Assembly (NCBI GenBank): GCA_027946365.1
Contig: JAPEUQ010000001.1
Span: 3,348,001 to 3,412,000 of the forward strand
Direction: 5' to 3'
Length of the DNA: 64,000 nucleotides
Origin: Kalmusia sp. IMI 367209
Taxonomy: Eukaryota; Ascomycota; Dothideomycetes; Pleosporales; Didymosphaeriaceae
Part shown: positions 10,375-22,259 of the stretch, in pieces
Layout of the letters: each line of letters begins with the position of its first letter
Position numbering within the stretch: the stretch's first letter is position 1
Translations under genes and position numbers: made by a program
The notes under the pieces: model-generated
Seen by the model: only the letters and a program-made list of their open reading frames with translations
Told to the model about the DNA's origin: nothing
Database searches by the model: none

Positions 10375-11064
10375 TCAGTCCTTTTTACTCCCATCACCTT
10401 TATCGTTCTCGCTAGATCTTCTCTTATCCCAATTCCACACATCCCAAATCTGTTCCAGGATCAAATCCGTATAGCTTTTCCCCTCCTCCAATGCCTTTCT
10501 CTCCTCCTCTATCCGTCTCTCCTTCCATCCCTCCTTCTCGTCGCCCATCCAAACCCTCTGCAACAAGCTCTTCTTCTCTTCGCCCCTGCCTAATCCTTCT
10601 ACGCCTTCTCTCCTCGCCCGATCCAATGCTTCCCTTTCTTCTTTCTCCTTTATTAATCTGGCGGTCTCTCGGGCTTTTTCGGTAGGTAGTTCACGAATCG
10701 GAGAGGAGAAGGAGGGAAATGAGAATTGTTGGAGTAGAGGACGCCCATTGTACGATTGCGCGAGGTGGTCAGCGGACAAGTAGAAGCCGATGCCGAGAGA
10801 GAAGGTGTAGAGGTCTAGTTTCCGAGGGGGGAGGAGAATGATAGTGGGGCAGGCGATGATGCCGACGAGGGCGAGGTTGCGCTGGTAGCGGTTGTAGCGG
10901 GCGCGTTCTTCAGCGGCGAGGCGCTCTTCTGGTGTGAGGATGGGTTGGGGCTGAGGCGTCGCCATGGCGTGTTCATGCGCCGAAGACGTCGGGAAAGCGG
11001 TTTTCGCGTGCGTTGGACGGTTTGCGCTGGTGAAGGTTGGCCGGGGATTTTTGAGGATGTTCAT
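10375..11064 (-). CDS. Small fungal membrane protein (family often labelled 'rhomboid family membrane protein')
   Basis: Single exon. From the upstream Met at 11064 it encodes 229 residues; an in-frame Met at 10965 (MATPQPQPIL) may be the real start. The first 33 residues look like a basic presequence or untranslated leader. The conserved core is NLALVGIIACPTIILLPPRKLDLYTFSLGIGFYLSADHLAQ, which contains two short hydrophobic stretches flanking a PPRKLD turn (shown here in pieces: IIACPTIILLPP and LYTFSLGIGFYLSA). I recall similar fungal proteins being named rhomboid-like, but no rhomboid GxSG motif or six-helix layout is visible, so protease activity should not be assumed. The C-terminal half is Glu/Lys/Arg-rich and helical. 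It may be mitochondrial (inference). Confidence 0.75.
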   Translation of the reverse strand: MNILKNPRPTFTSANRPTHAKTAFPTSSAHEHAMATPQPQPILTPEERLAAEERARYNRYQRNLALVGIIACPTIILLPPRKLDLYTFSLGIGFYLSADHLAQSYNGRPLLQQFSFPSFSSPIRELPTEKARETARLIKEKEEREALDRARREGVEGLGRGEEKKSLLQRVWMGDEKEGWKERRIEEERKALEEGKSYTDLILEQIWDVWNWDKRRSSENDKGDGSKKD

Positions 11065-11309
11065 GATGCAAAGACGCGCTTAGTTTGGCGCTCGGCTAGG
11101 GTTGCTGGGATGTCGGGGGCTAGCTGATTTGGGGGAATTTGGTGTTTAGTGTGACATCACGACCATCTCTGTCGTTGAGACTTCTACCATTCCTCGTCTC
11201 AATACAAACAATTTGCTTCTACGCGAAGGTATCAATTCCTTACATTTTATCTCTATACATACATTTTAGGAGAACAACATTTTCCAAACTGGATCATCAA
11301 CAGCCCACT

Positions 11310-12158
11310 ATGTTACGTGAAAAGCCAAAAGAGGTGGAACTATTAATACTAGGGGCAGGCTGGACATCTCAATTCCTCATCCCGCTCTTGGAAAAAGAAA
11401 ACGTATCATATGCTGCAACTACCACCACCGGAAGAGACAATACCATCCCCTTCAAATTCGATCCAAACTCCAAGAACCCAGAACCCTACAAAAACCTTCC
11501 ACCCGCCCACACTGTCCTAATCACATTCCCACTTAAAGGCGCCGGTCAATCCAAACTTATCACCACGCTCTACCAGAACATCCACAGCGAAAAGGCCTAC
11601 TGGATTCAGCTCGGCCAAACAGGCATCTTCAATCAACTCCCCAACGGCTATTCCGACGACAACTCGCCCTACGACGAAAAAGATGAGCGCGCCATCGCCG
11701 AAGATGAACTCCGCGCCCTAGGCGGCACAGCTCTCGACCTCTCCGGCCTCTACGGCGGCACCCGTGTTCCACGCACCTGGCTTCCGCGCCTCGGCCAATC
11801 CAAAGACGACGTCCGCAAGCGCGGCGCCGTGCACTTCATCCACGGGGAAGACGTCGCGCGCGGAATTCTGGCCTCGCATCGGCATCCTACGCCTGGGAAG
11901 CGCTGGATCCTGGCGGACCTTCGCGTGTACGATTGGTATGATTTGATTATGAGTTTTAGCGCTATGGCGGAGGAGGGAGAGGAGGGGGCAGAGGAAAGGG
12001 ACATGAGACAGCAATTTGCGAAGTGGGTGGGAGAGTTGATGGTTGAAGAAGGGGTGAGGGCGTTGCCGAGGGAGATGGAGAAGCTGGGGAGGAAGTTGGA
12101 TTCGAGGGGTTTTTGGAGGGAGCATGGGATTTGGCCGAGGCACAAAAGGTTAGGTTAA
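11310..12158 (+). CDS. NAD(P)-binding Rossmann-fold protein (atypical SDR / epimerase-like)
   Basis: Encodes 282 residues from the ATG at 11310. An in-frame upstream ATG at 11139 would add 57 residues that do not look coding, so the internal start is preferred. The N-terminus has a dinucleotide-binding strand-turn-helix (VELLILGAGWTSQFLIPLL). Later come LDLSGLYGGTRVPRTWL, then HFIHGEDVARGILASHRHP and GKRWILADLRVYDWYDLI, which resemble the substrate-side half of extended/atypical SDR proteins such as YeeZ-like epimerases. The classical YxxxK catalytic pair is not obvious, so it may be a redox-sensing or non-catalytic member. It is divergent from the small membrane protein, with only about 250 bp between the starts. 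Confidence 0.8.
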   Translation: MLREKPKEVELLILGAGWTSQFLIPLLEKENVSYAATTTTGRDNTIPFKFDPNSKNPEPYKNLPPAHTVLITFPLKGAGQSKLITTLYQNIHSEKAYWIQLGQTGIFNQLPNGYSDDNSPYDEKDERAIAEDELRALGGTALDLSGLYGGTRVPRTWLPRLGQSKDDVRKRGAVHFIHGEDVARGILASHRHPTPGKRWILADLRVYDWYDLIMSFSAMAEEGEEGAEERDMRQQFAKWVGELMVEEGVRALPREMEKLGRKLDSRGFWREHGIWPRHKRLG

Positions 12159-13039
12159 GGATATATACTCTATTTAGTACTGTCTGGATCGAAAACTTTT
12201 TTTGAGAGAAGTGCGTAGAGGCTAAAATATACAGATGCTTTCTTGTTCTGTGCTAGCGGGAATGTTGCGCAAGCCGATACCTTATACTCAAACCAGAATA
12301 TACCATAATCTAGATCTGCGATCTCGATCTAGGCCTTCATGAATCATACTATGCAGCGCATGAATTGCTTTGTTCTTAGTAGTGACTCACTGCTTCCCGT
12401 CAGTTGCTCTCAAGTCGGGTCGATGATGGATAGAAGCGTATATTTTTTATCTTTGAAATACTCCTAATAATTGTACACCGGATATCTGACAGTATCAAAT
12501 ACTCACTACTGCATCTAGGAGTCTGCCTACAAGTATCTATGTGTTGAAGCTGCTTTGTGCGATGAGCTTGAGAAATCAGGGAGGAGGAAGTAATGCAGAG
12601 GAGTCAGAAGAGGGAGAGGAGCATGATAATTTAAATATTTCTCTGGAGATGAAGAAGCGGAAGCCCAGGAAGCGGTGACTTTGAATGTCAAAGTCAATGA
12701 CTTTTGACAAGGTGTTTGCCAAGGAGCCTTCTAATGTAACAGGATATACGGAAGAATCTAGCGTGCCATCATTATCACGCCTTTACCTCTTAATTTACGA
12801 GTACTCCTTACTAGATATAGTCTGCAGTAAATGCGAACTCTATTCTCATAGTTCTAGAACTTGTCTATTCACCTCGAGGTCCATATTCCACATCGTGGAA
12901 CACCCAGCCAGCGTCCAACCAATCAGCGCTAACCTCGCGATTGCGCCATACTTAGCTCGAAATCTTTCTGCACGTTATCATTTCTAGAGCAATGATTGTT
13001 CGTTTTCGATACTCATAGCCAAACGTAAAGGTGGCAGCC
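12159..13039. other. Intergenic, AT-rich
   Basis: No gene supported. A short Lys/Arg-coding stretch near 12650-12677 ends in a stop and has no recognisable start or family. Confidence 0.5.
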
Positions 13040-13801
13040 ATGGTACGTCATACAAGGTGAATGCTAAGAAAGTGCTAAGAAAGATTTGCGATAGGTGCAC
13101 GCAGACTCGTCGCATTTCGCGGAGGGCTTGAGCAAGAAGGAGGTCTATGCGCAAGTCCTCGAACAAGCAAAAGCACTCTTTGATGGCCAGAGAAATTGGG
13201 TACGTGTTGACTTGTTGTTATATCCTGAAACAGTCTTGTGCTAATATGCTTTAGGTCTGGTAAGTCATGTCTAATGCTAAGATTCCAATCTCTTGCCCTT
13301 GTGCAGACAAAGCACATGACTCACTTCCATACAGCAACTTCTCCAATGCTGCTGCCCTTCTCTGGCATGCTTACCACTCCCTTCCCTCACCCTCATCGTC
13401 CGTGAACTGGTCCGGCTTCTACTTCACCGACCCGACCAACCCGTCACAACTTATTCTTGGTCCCTTTCAGGGGCAGGTCGCATGCCAAAGTATTGCTTTT
13501 AGTCGGGGAGTATGCGGGAAGGCGGCCGAAACCAAAATTACGCAGCTAGTTGATGACGTGGAGAAATTTCCAGGACACATCGCATGTGATGGGGCGAGTA
13601 AGAGCGAAATTGTTGTGCCGATTGTGAAGAGTGGGAAGGTATGCGCTGAAACATGTCCCTTACTTGATTGGAAAGCTAATTATGGTCCAGGTCGTTGCAA
13701 TCATTGATATAGATTGTGCGGAACTCAATGGGTTTACGAAGGAGGATCAGGTTGCGTTGGAGGAGTTAGCGGATTTGCTGGCTCAGTCTTGTGATTTCTG
13801 A
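13040..13801 (+). CDS. Free methionine-(R)-sulfoxide reductase (fRMsr, GAF domain)
   Basis: Reduces free methionine-R-sulfoxide back to methionine with thioredoxin-type reductant, protecting against oxidative stress in the cytosol. Five exons: 13040-13042 (the ATG alone), 13095-13199, a 5-nt microexon 13255-13259, 13335-13638 and 13691-13801, encoding 175 residues. The microexon GTCTG is needed to build NWVCNFSNAAALLWHAY, the conserved family block. The GAF core shows SVNWSGFYF, LGPFQGQVAC and the three family cysteines. Those are C88 (VACQ), C98 (GVCG) and C122 (IACDG), with the spacing I remember for yeast Ykl069w (91/101/125). The C-terminus AIIDIDCAELNGF follows. All donors are GTACGT, GTAAGT or GTATGC with AG acceptors. 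Family and catalytic competence are well supported. Confidence 0.92.
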
Positions 13802-14086
13802 TATACCCATGGTCGTATCATTAGATAATTGATGAAAGTTAATGTTGAGCGCCAACTGAACGCCATGCGCCATAATTTCCTCCTTTGGCGCCTTGTGCTT
13901 GTGGAGTAGATTGGTGCTGCGATAATCACCCAACCCCCAAGATAGTAATGGTCCAGCTCCAAGAACTCGAGCAGCGCCCTGAGCATCTGATCTCATGCTG
14001 CATCTCCACCTAGAATCCATATGGTTCGATTCCTGACTCTCTCTCACCCGCCCATTCCATCCTGCAGCCCGTATGTTCTCCCCGCC

Positions 14087-14491
14087 TTAGCCCGGCCCAA
14101 TCTTCGGCATATCATGATGCTCACTCAATCCACTCAAGTACTTGTTCAACTCCTCCACTTTCTCCTTATGCGTCTTCACCCCCTCCTTCTTCAGCCGATC
14201 CTCCAACCTCTTCCTCCGCCTTTCCTCATGCCGCTTCTCAGCCTCTGTTTTGTGCCGCCCACCTGCTTCCCTGACCGCGCGCTCCGCTGACTCCGGCGAC
14301 ACCGAGCGTCGAGGCGTATGTGAGGGCGACTTGGAGCGCGATGCTCTTTCGGCGGTGGTGCCGGTGTTTGCGGGAGCGGAATCGTCGGCGGGAGAAGTTT
14401 TGGGCTTCTTTTTCTTCTTCTTTTTGTCGATGCCGACGCCTTTTAGTTTGAGGGCGCCGCCAGACGCGGAGGCGTAGTCTGAGGACGGCAT
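14087..14491 (-). CDS. FAM32A-like protein
   Basis: A small nuclear protein of the FAM32A family; metazoan and yeast relatives are associated with the spliceosome at the exon-ligation stage. From the Met at 14491 it encodes 134 residues: SSDYASASGGALKLKGVGI, then a run of lysines (KKKKKKKPK), a Ser/Pro linker, and the conserved C-terminus with TEAEKRHEERRRKRLEDRL, THKEKVEELNKYLSGLSEHH and DMPKIGPG. The frame is open upstream to 14650, but the MPSSDY start matches the family's usual start at a Tyr/GG-LKLKG block, so I chose it. No introns. Known role is by family; nothing here shows regulation. Confidence 0.9.
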   Translation of the reverse strand: MPSSDYASASGGALKLKGVGIDKKKKKKKPKTSPADDSAPANTGTTAERASRSKSPSHTPRRSVSPESAERAVREAGGRHKTEAEKRHEERRRKRLEDRLKKEGVKTHKEKVEELNKYLSGLSEHHDMPKIGPG

Positions 14492-14870
14492 GGCGCAGTG
14501 GTGTGGTGTTGATGCACGGTGTGCACAAGGTCGGGAGCTTGGACGCGCAGGTGAGGCGCGTGTGCGGCGGCGAAAGGCACGTGATGCGGGGATGTCGGTA
14601 ACCACAACTGTGTAGATGTCCGGCCGGTGAACATTCCAAGACACCTGCATTCTTTTTCCCTAATTTGTGACCTGATACCTTATATTGATGCCCATCAAGG
14701 CAAATACAAACCCCATAGCCAATAAGTCCACAAGTATATGTAGTCTGACACCCATTCATTTACTCGAGCATGCTCGCTGTACCGTGTGATGTCGCGTCGC
14801 GAGAACGAATTCGACATTTGTCTTCATACACTTCTCCAATTGAACTCATCGTAAAGCCTCTCCAGTAACT
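14492..14870. other. Divergent promoter, FAM32A / F-box-like gene
   Basis: About 380 bp between divergent starts; must contain both promoters. No motif stands out. Confidence 0.45.
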
Positions 14871-15565
14871 ATGAGCCTCCTCACTCTCCCAGCAGAGCTC
14901 CGCCTCCGCATCTATGACTTCCTCCTCCCGCGCATCCCCCTCTCCACCCCACGCACAACCTACACTGGCCTACTCAACGCATGTAAAGCGTTCCGTCTCG
15001 AGCTCGAGCTAGAAATACTAAAGCGCATGCTCCCATTCCTCATTAAATTGCAGACGCGATGTCACGCAGTCTACGGCAACGATTTGCATTTTAATGCACC
15101 TCAGAACCTACATGATGTGTATAATCTAAAGGTACATTGAGTCCCTAGTATGAAGACATGTGAGCTCATATAAAAGGGCAGTTTAGCAGACCACTACACG
15201 GCTCCATGTTCACGCGCAGCGACCCTTTCATGGCTGTCATGTACCTGCACTTCTCCACGCTCACTATTACCGGACGGCCTATGCCGCGTACTGGCATCGG
15301 ATTCAATATGCGATATCGCAACAACACATCTAACCTCTTGCAATGGGTGGCTACAGTGAATAAGTGGGAGGCGCAGCCGTGTGCAAAGCGGATAGCGTAT
15401 GTATGGTCCGAGGACCCGCAAGCATGGAATGTGCAATGGTCGGCCGCTATACAGGGGTTTCAAAGGTCGGACGTGTGGCGGGCCGAATTGAGAACTGATC
15501 AGGATAGCCGGCGTGAGAGGCGGAAGATATATGGGTTGGTTATTGAGAGGATTGATGGGAGGTAG
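14871..15565 (+). CDS. Short F-box-like protein (fungal 'LPAELRLRIY' type)
   Basis: The first exon starts MSLLTLPAELRLRIYDFLLP, which is the degenerate F-box-like N-terminus common in many orphan proteins of filamentous ascomycetes. It may be a substrate receptor for an SCF ubiquitin ligase, but the motif alone is weak evidence. A second open block (15190-15565) has FMAVMYLHFSTLTITGRP and ends with KIYGLVIERIDGR. The obvious donor AAG|GTACAT at 15132 is out of phase with it. A phase-2 donor GT|GTATAA at 15119 joined to the CAG at 15189 keeps frame and gives about 207 residues. The intron assignment is tentative, and the gene could be partly degraded. Confidence 0.6.
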
Positions 15566-18500
15566 TTAGGCAGGCAGTGTGGTATGAGATGATGAAGGCT
15601 TAGTTGTAAGCTCCTCATGCATCATGATCCACTGAGCGTTCTCATTCGAGACGAAGCAGGTTTTCTGTATTATCTTTGCTGTTTACTCAAAATCAAGTAT
15701 TCAGTCAAATCCAATGTTACAAGCTTAGCGCATGAAGACCGACCAAATTCTATGTATCTTGAGCTTCCAATGAAGCTCCAAGTGTCAATTGGTGACGCGG
15801 CTCGTTCACGATGGTATATTGAACGCGTATGTTAGTTGAAGGCTTGCGCTGGCATCGTTCTGTCGCTTTCGTTCATACGATTTCAGGGCGACGATCTAGT
15901 CGCGTTATGCAGAACTGTTGAATCTTTCAGGCATAAAGGTGGCCTCGACAATCGAACTTTTGCTTGTAGTCCGTCCGTGCAAACGCGTGTGAACAATCGT
16001 CCCTGCATCTGGCCAATATCAAACGCTAACCTCACCCTCGCATGTGGACACTTTCGCACGCAGGTCCACTCCTCAGTGTCGCGCGAGTGCACAAGCTCCC
16101 GCAAGCGCTACGCGTTACTGAAACCATCGTAGTCCACGATCGAACCAACCGAAAATCAGACCGCCAGTGGCGTAGTCTCCTTTTCACGATAAGACGTATC
16201 TGGCAGCTGTGTCATCCGCCTTTGACGACGATACTCAACAGGGTAACTGTCCACGAGGTAGATGCAAGATACCGGAGATTTCGCCAACGTGGCTCTCGCA
16301 GGGCGATCCTACGGACTTCGCGTGAGCCGCGCGCAGCATTCGGTAGCAGCGACGCAGGGAGGAAGATCATGTGCATGGTCTCGTGTGTGCCGAGATGTTG
16401 ATGTTGGGGCGCAGAGGATGCTGTCTCGTTTGTGGGCGTGATCGTGCTGCGGGTGCGACGAAGGTGCTTCGTTAATGCTCCACCGAGCATCTCCAAGCCA
16501 CCACGAGAATTTAAAAATTGCACCACCTTGACACAGAAGGACTTCGTGACCGCGCGGTAAACAAGCTTTGCGGTGGGTGAGTCCGTGTTTGAGGTGTCTT
16601 TAGTGAAGGCGCCGTGTTTTCAGTTGTCGTTTGATGAATAGTGTATGCCGCAACACAAAGGACCTGTACATGCTCCACGGAATGCGACAAATACGGTACC
16701 AAGATGATCTGCGTATATGACAATACCCCAATCACACGTCCACAAACGCACAGCGTCGAACAAACATCATTAAAGGTCACATGCCGTTCGGATGCGGTAC
16801 GGCCTTGAAAGCATCTGTGTCTTTGCGCTCGATGAGCCCTCACCGATGGACAACGTGCCAGCTGGTCAGCTATGTACGCATCTTCGATCCGCTGGTTTGG
16901 TCTCAAGATTCCCAGGTGAACATATGCGACAATCTCTACCACGAGCAGCACGGCGCAAACGCTACCGTCAGCAACAATCGACTGGTCATCACCAGGGAAG
17001 CGATGCCAGTGCTCCCACATACCAAGACCTCGGCACCATCAACAAGACAGGGTCTATCAGTCAACCTTGTTGACGGCAAGACTCCCCGAAAGGTGCGCGC
17101 CAATGTCACTGTCCTCAAAAGGTTACGGTGGTGAATTTACCAAGCCGCCAATGAATGCTTCAGGCGCCTAAGGATGTAGTGCCCGCCCTACCGCCGTGGC
17201 ACGTCTTGGGAGCTGGAGGGTGGTGGAATGCGAGAGCCGTATCCTCGGCGTCGATCTCGAGCTTCTGGAACGGGGCCGCAGCAATGAACGCGCAGCCATT
17301 CACCTGCCAGCGCTCGCTTTCCATCGGCCGATGAGAAGCAAGGCAACGTAAGGGCTACCCTCCATCGGCTCCCATGATCCTCTATTTGAGACCGCTGAGA
17401 AGAGCACGTCAAGATCCAAGAGTCTGTGGTGCAGCATCATTGGCTTCCGCACATACTTGTGTATCAGTGAGAACGCCTCTCGGAACCGCAGGTCGTGCGA
17501 ACTGTGCTTGGCTCCCATGAGCAAGCCTCTCAGGCCCACGAGCGCAGAATGTTTTAGGCCGCCTGGATAGTGTCTACCGTTTGACAATTGCTCAGACCTA
17601 TCGCGTAAACCGGCCTGTCCGCTCCCTCGGCAGCAGCCCCTGAGGCTCGTGTATCGGTTTGGCGCTTACGCCAGAGAATGTGTGGCACGAACGCTCGTGT
17701 GCGAGGCTGTCAACGCCAGAGTAACCACCCCACGCGAGCGGAGGTACCATCTCCAAGTAGCTAGTTGTGCTATAAACCCTCATCCAACGCCAGTAGATAC
17801 CATTTTCTGCAAAGTGAACCAAAGGTGAGAAATGGCGTGACGATGCACCTCGCACGTAAGATGAGCAACAATGTCTTGGTGTTATTCGTATTGTTCGTGA
17901 CACCCCAGATTGGCAGGTGGGTTGCCGAACACGAGAATGGTGGAGTAGGCCGGTCAGCGCGAAGGTCGCGGCCGGGACGCCCTGTCGAGTAAGCGTCAAG
18001 CGATGAGCATGTGAGCCTCGAGTGGCGCAGAAGTATACCACAAGGATCTGAAATGCTATCAGTTTGCAGCCTCCACACAACTGGCTTTCATCCGCGCGCA
18101 AATTTTGGATGGTTTTGTCGCGCGCTGGGGCACAACGCGTCAATGTCTGTGTCCCAAATCCAAGTGGCCGGAGGCGGAAAGCGATCGATGAGGTCTTTGT
18201 ATTTGTCTGATGTCGATAAAGTGCGAAGATAGCGTTCTAGAAGGATTCCTCTTTTGTGCCTGAGACCGAGCATTCCACCAACCATATGGCCGCTGGGCCG
18301 CCAGCCAACTTAGCCTCTCCCGCATCCGCCCGCCCAGAAATTGCCCAGTAGGCCGTCGTTATCTTCGTCAAGGCTTAAGCACGATGCCAAATTGCACCAC
18401 GAACGAAGACTCAGTAGCTTCCGTTTTCGTCGTCAGAGTGTCGCATAAAAGGAGAGAAAGTTGCGCGTGTCTGCCAGATGGGAACAGCAGCAATCAAGTC

Positions 18501-19148
18501 GTGATCGTGCATGCGAGGCACCTCTATGTGTGCAAGGCTTGCGGATGTACCCCACGAGTGCATGCGTTGGGTGACCGTGAGATGCTTGCCGTCCGCCTGG
18601 GGTTCGGACGTGCGTTCCCTTCGTTCCTCGCCGGGATTGGCTGCTCATACCAACCCCTACCATGCAGACTTTAGGCAATCGAGAGCTCGCAAGAGCTGAG
18701 AGGCTAGCCTACCCTTTTCTGGGCTATTTGCCGCGATTGCAGATACCCCCGTCCATCCAGACCGTACCAGATGGTCGCAGGTCCCCGACAACCAAGTCCG
18801 CTTGGTCAAGCGCCAACCTTGGAGGCGTCGCGAAGTCTAAGCTTGGGTGCCCAAGCTTCTATGGTGCTGGGGAACGGGAGGGAAGGGTCGACTCGCAAGG
18901 GTGGCACCATGTCGTGCGTGATGGGCCGTTAGGTATTCCAGTATTAAAGCGCGGCGCTGTGCTCCCATCCCAACCCAGAGCGCCAGAGGTATTGTTCCTC
19001 ATTAATTCAAATTAGGCTTTGCGCCTATCCCAGTCGTTCGTGGTAACCTCGTACCAGAAGGTCCTGCAGGACTTCCCCTCTTTCAGTTATATCCTTCGCA
19101 CTCGTCCGACCTCAAGACTGTCTAAACTCTGAAAAGCCTTTGGACATC
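15566..19148. other. 3.6-kb stretch without a recognisable gene
   Basis: Many medium-length frames exist on both strands but none shows a family motif, consistent splice sites or a biased amino-acid composition. I saw no terminal inverted repeats, LTRs or transposase/reverse-transcriptase motifs by eye. The last few hundred bases before 19149 must contain the permease promoter. Confidence 0.5.
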
Positions 19149-21006
19149 ATGGCGGAGATAGAAGAGAAAACCGATTATACTGTTGGTGGAAGAGGTAGTG
19201 AGAGCGACCATGGAATCAGGGATATCGTCGCGCAAAAGGGTGGTGCCACTGGAGAGGCTGCCGACATTTACGGTGATCTTGCAACGGCCGAACAATTCGG
19301 ATACGTCGAGCGAGGGTGAGTCTTCCATAGTCCGAAGCTCTCGTCCCGACCTGCTCTCTCATACTGATATGTCGCAGTCTCAAGTCTCGACACATTCAAT
19401 TCATCGCCCTCGGTGGTACCATTGGTACTGGTCTCTTCCTTGGTATTGGCACTGCATTCGCCAATGCTGGTCCCGTCTCTGTTCTCCTCGGTTATTCTAT
19501 GACTGGTGTCGCTGCCTTCGGGATGATGCAATGTCTTGGTGAAATGTCCACTTGGCTTCCGCTCCCTGGTGCTATTCCTCAGTACTGCGCTCGTTACGCT
19601 CATCCTGCTCTTGGTTTTGCCGTCGGTTGGAACAATTGTAAGTCAACTTACCACATACACCGGATCCTGCTAATGTGCTCTCTAGGGTATCAATGCGCCA
19701 TCACCGTTTGCACCGAAATTTCTGCCGCCGCCGTTCTAGTGAGCTTTTGGGATACCGACAGCAGTATCAATCAGGGTGTGTGGATTGCGATCATCATTGT
19801 GATCATCGTGGCATTGAACATTTTCGCTGTCGCGATTTATGGCGAGGCCGAATTCATTTTCGCGTCGATCAAGATTATCACGATCCTAGGTCTCCTCCTT
19901 GTCGGTGTTGTCATTTGGCTGGGAGGAGCCCCTGACAAGGACCGTCGTGGATTCCGTTACTGGAAAGAAGGTGCCATGAAAGAATACGTCGGTAAGGGTA
20001 ACACCGGTCGCTTCACTGGTCTATGGTCTACCCTCGTCAACGCCGCCTTCTCGTACGGTGGTATTGAGATGGTAGCCGTCGCTGCTGGTGAGGCCGCCAA
20101 CCCGCGCAAGAACATCCCCAAGGCCGTTCGTCGTGTCTTCTGGCGTATCATCTTCTTCTACGTCCTCGGATCGTTCCTGATTGGCGTTTGCATCAGCTCC
20201 AACGATACGGCACTGACCAGCACGGAACTCTCAGGTGCGCAAAAGTCGCCTTGGGTCATCGCCTGCAAAAACGCTGGTATCCCTGTTCTGCCGCATATCG
20301 TCAACGCTGTCATTTTGACCTCTGCAACATCATCTGGAAACGCTTTCTTGTACACTGGTTCGCGTTATCTGTTTGGTGTCGCTCAAAACGGCCAGGCGCC
20401 GAAGTTCCTTCTCAAGTGCTCCAAGAATGGTGTCCCGTACTGGTGTGTTGGTATCACAGCCATCTTCTCTCTCCTGACGTTCATGAGCTTGGGCACCAGC
20501 GCAAACAATGTCTTCCTCTGGTTCCAGAATCTCGTTACGATCGCTCAGCTCTTTACGTGGACCAGTATCTGCATTGCCTACGTCGGATTCCACAAGGCAA
20601 TGAAGGCTCAGGGCGTTGACCGCAACACGCTGGTGTTTAGGTCACCATGGCAGCCATACTCCGCATATCTTTGCATTGCCTTTTTCATCCTCATCATCAT
20701 CTTCAATGGTTTCAAGGTGTTCACGCAAACCAAGGGCGGATGGCACTCCGACGAGCTCACTTCCTTCTTCACTGCCTACGTCGGCGTTGCCATCTTCGGG
20801 CTCCTGTATGTTTTCTGGTGGGTCCTTAAGCGTGATTCTGCCGTGAACCCGGCCACCGCCGATATCTGGAGTGGAAAGGCTGGTAAGTGTAACAATTTCC
20901 GTCCATATTGTCTCAAGCTAACATTGTTGCAGCTCTCGATGCCGAGGTTTGGCCCGAGCAGCACCCCAGGAATTTCCTCGAGAAGATCTGGTTCTGGATT
21001 GCCTAG
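19149..21006 (+). CDS. Amino-acid permease (YAT family, APC superfamily)
   Basis: A plasma-membrane proton/amino-acid symporter. Four exons (19149-19315, 19378-19637, 19686-20882, 20933-21006) splice in frame with GTGAGT/GTAAGT donors and encode 565 residues. The cytosolic N-terminus (about 55 residues, acidic) leads into SRHIQFIALGGTIGTGLFLG, the YAT-family signature of TM1. LGEMSTWLPLPGAIPQYCAR, SYGGIEMVAVAAGEAANPRK (the loop after TM6) and the long hydrophobic helices expected for twelve TM segments follow. The C-terminus contains WPEQHPRNFLEKIWFWIA, the WFWxA-type tail common in fungal general and proline-type permeases. Substrate cannot be read from sequence. Completeness and splice phases suggest a functional gene. 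Confidence 0.94.
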
Positions 21007-22259
21007 AGCCTGGTCGATCTGTTTTTGCGCATTACTCTAAGTCGCATGATAGAGGAGTTATTTTCTGTGTGGTGGCTAGCACGATGCAACATGATTCCCT
21101 GTACGCGATTAGTATGCTATTACAATCGCTACTGCAGGCGTTACCTAATACAAAATGATATACCCTCCAGCTATGCTTCGCTCCAGATGTAACACTGCAC
21201 TTTCGCTCTGACACGTACCTCGGCTGAAACAAGTTGTGAAGTGTGATGAACAGCTGCCGAAAACAAGGGCTTTGGATCGTGCATCTATCTTGTATCCACG
21301 CTCGTACTTGACTCATAACCTAGGAATGTCATTTATCGAGCCGTCAAATTGGCCAAAGATCAGCTCGTGGTCCCTGCATTGAGCCACACGCGCCCTGTCG
21401 AACTACATGTGTCCGCGTAGCGTGTTCGCGAAAAAACTGAAGTGAGTACTGCCGTTGAAACACTAACACGTGCTCTCGCGACACGGGTCGCGTTTGAAAG
21501 TAGGGATAGGACCAAAACCAACGAGAGGCGCTGGACGCAGCATGCAACTCGTATATGTGCAGTCCAACTGAATATCGGCCAATGTTATAGGGACACTATC
21601 TCGCGTTGGCGCGCTACTGTAACTCCGAAGTAGTCCGACGGAAAGATTCGGCAGCTTCGCGGAGTGTCGACTGAACATGTTGTCTAGAGTTCTTATAGTT
21701 AGCTTCTCTCGTATCCAAATGCTAGGTTGCCGACACCGGACTCGGAAACCGCGGTAGACATCTGTCAAGAGACGTACTAAAATCAGAGGAGCTCTAGGTA
21801 ATGCGAATTTTGTCAGCGAAAGAGAAAGAGGGGTGGGCACTCATTGAGCAACAGGCAACCTGACTAGTTTGGCGAGCTGCCACCGACCTAAAAGACGTAT
21901 ACGAGTTAGAAAGCATCGCCGATGGAGTACGCTGGGACAAAGAGAGTAATCACAAGGCATATGCACTCAGCGCAGGAACCTTTCTCAGATAACGCATACT
22001 GCACTAATACGCTAAATGAGCCTTTGAAGACTACATGCAAGTATTCGGGACGATATGCCCTTTTCGAGTAGTGTGACCAGACGAGAAATGCCCGCCATAG
22101 TCCATGAGAGATATAACGTTGATAGCGCAGAAGCTGATAATCAACGTGTGGTTAGGTTCAAGAACCGCGCCCAGCAATGTATGCGACCCATATGAACACG
22201 CCCCCAATATCACGGATGTTGACACCAGCCTGCAAAGCGACATTGGATGCGCAGGGCTC
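21007..22259. other. Intergenic between convergent genes
   Basis: No gene supported in about 1.25 kb separating the permease and coiled-coil gene ends. Confidence 0.5.

Noticed and set aside
14024..14034. GGTTCGATTCC resembling a tRNA T-arm
   Set aside because: No matching acceptor, D-arm or anticodon stem could be found at the right distances on either side.
16511..17020. 169-codon minus-strand frame in the gene desert
   Set aside because: No family motif, and equally long frames exist on the other strand over the same bases.
15566..19148. Possible transposon in the gene desert
   Set aside because: No terminal repeats, target-site duplication or transposase/reverse-transcriptase motif could be seen by eye.
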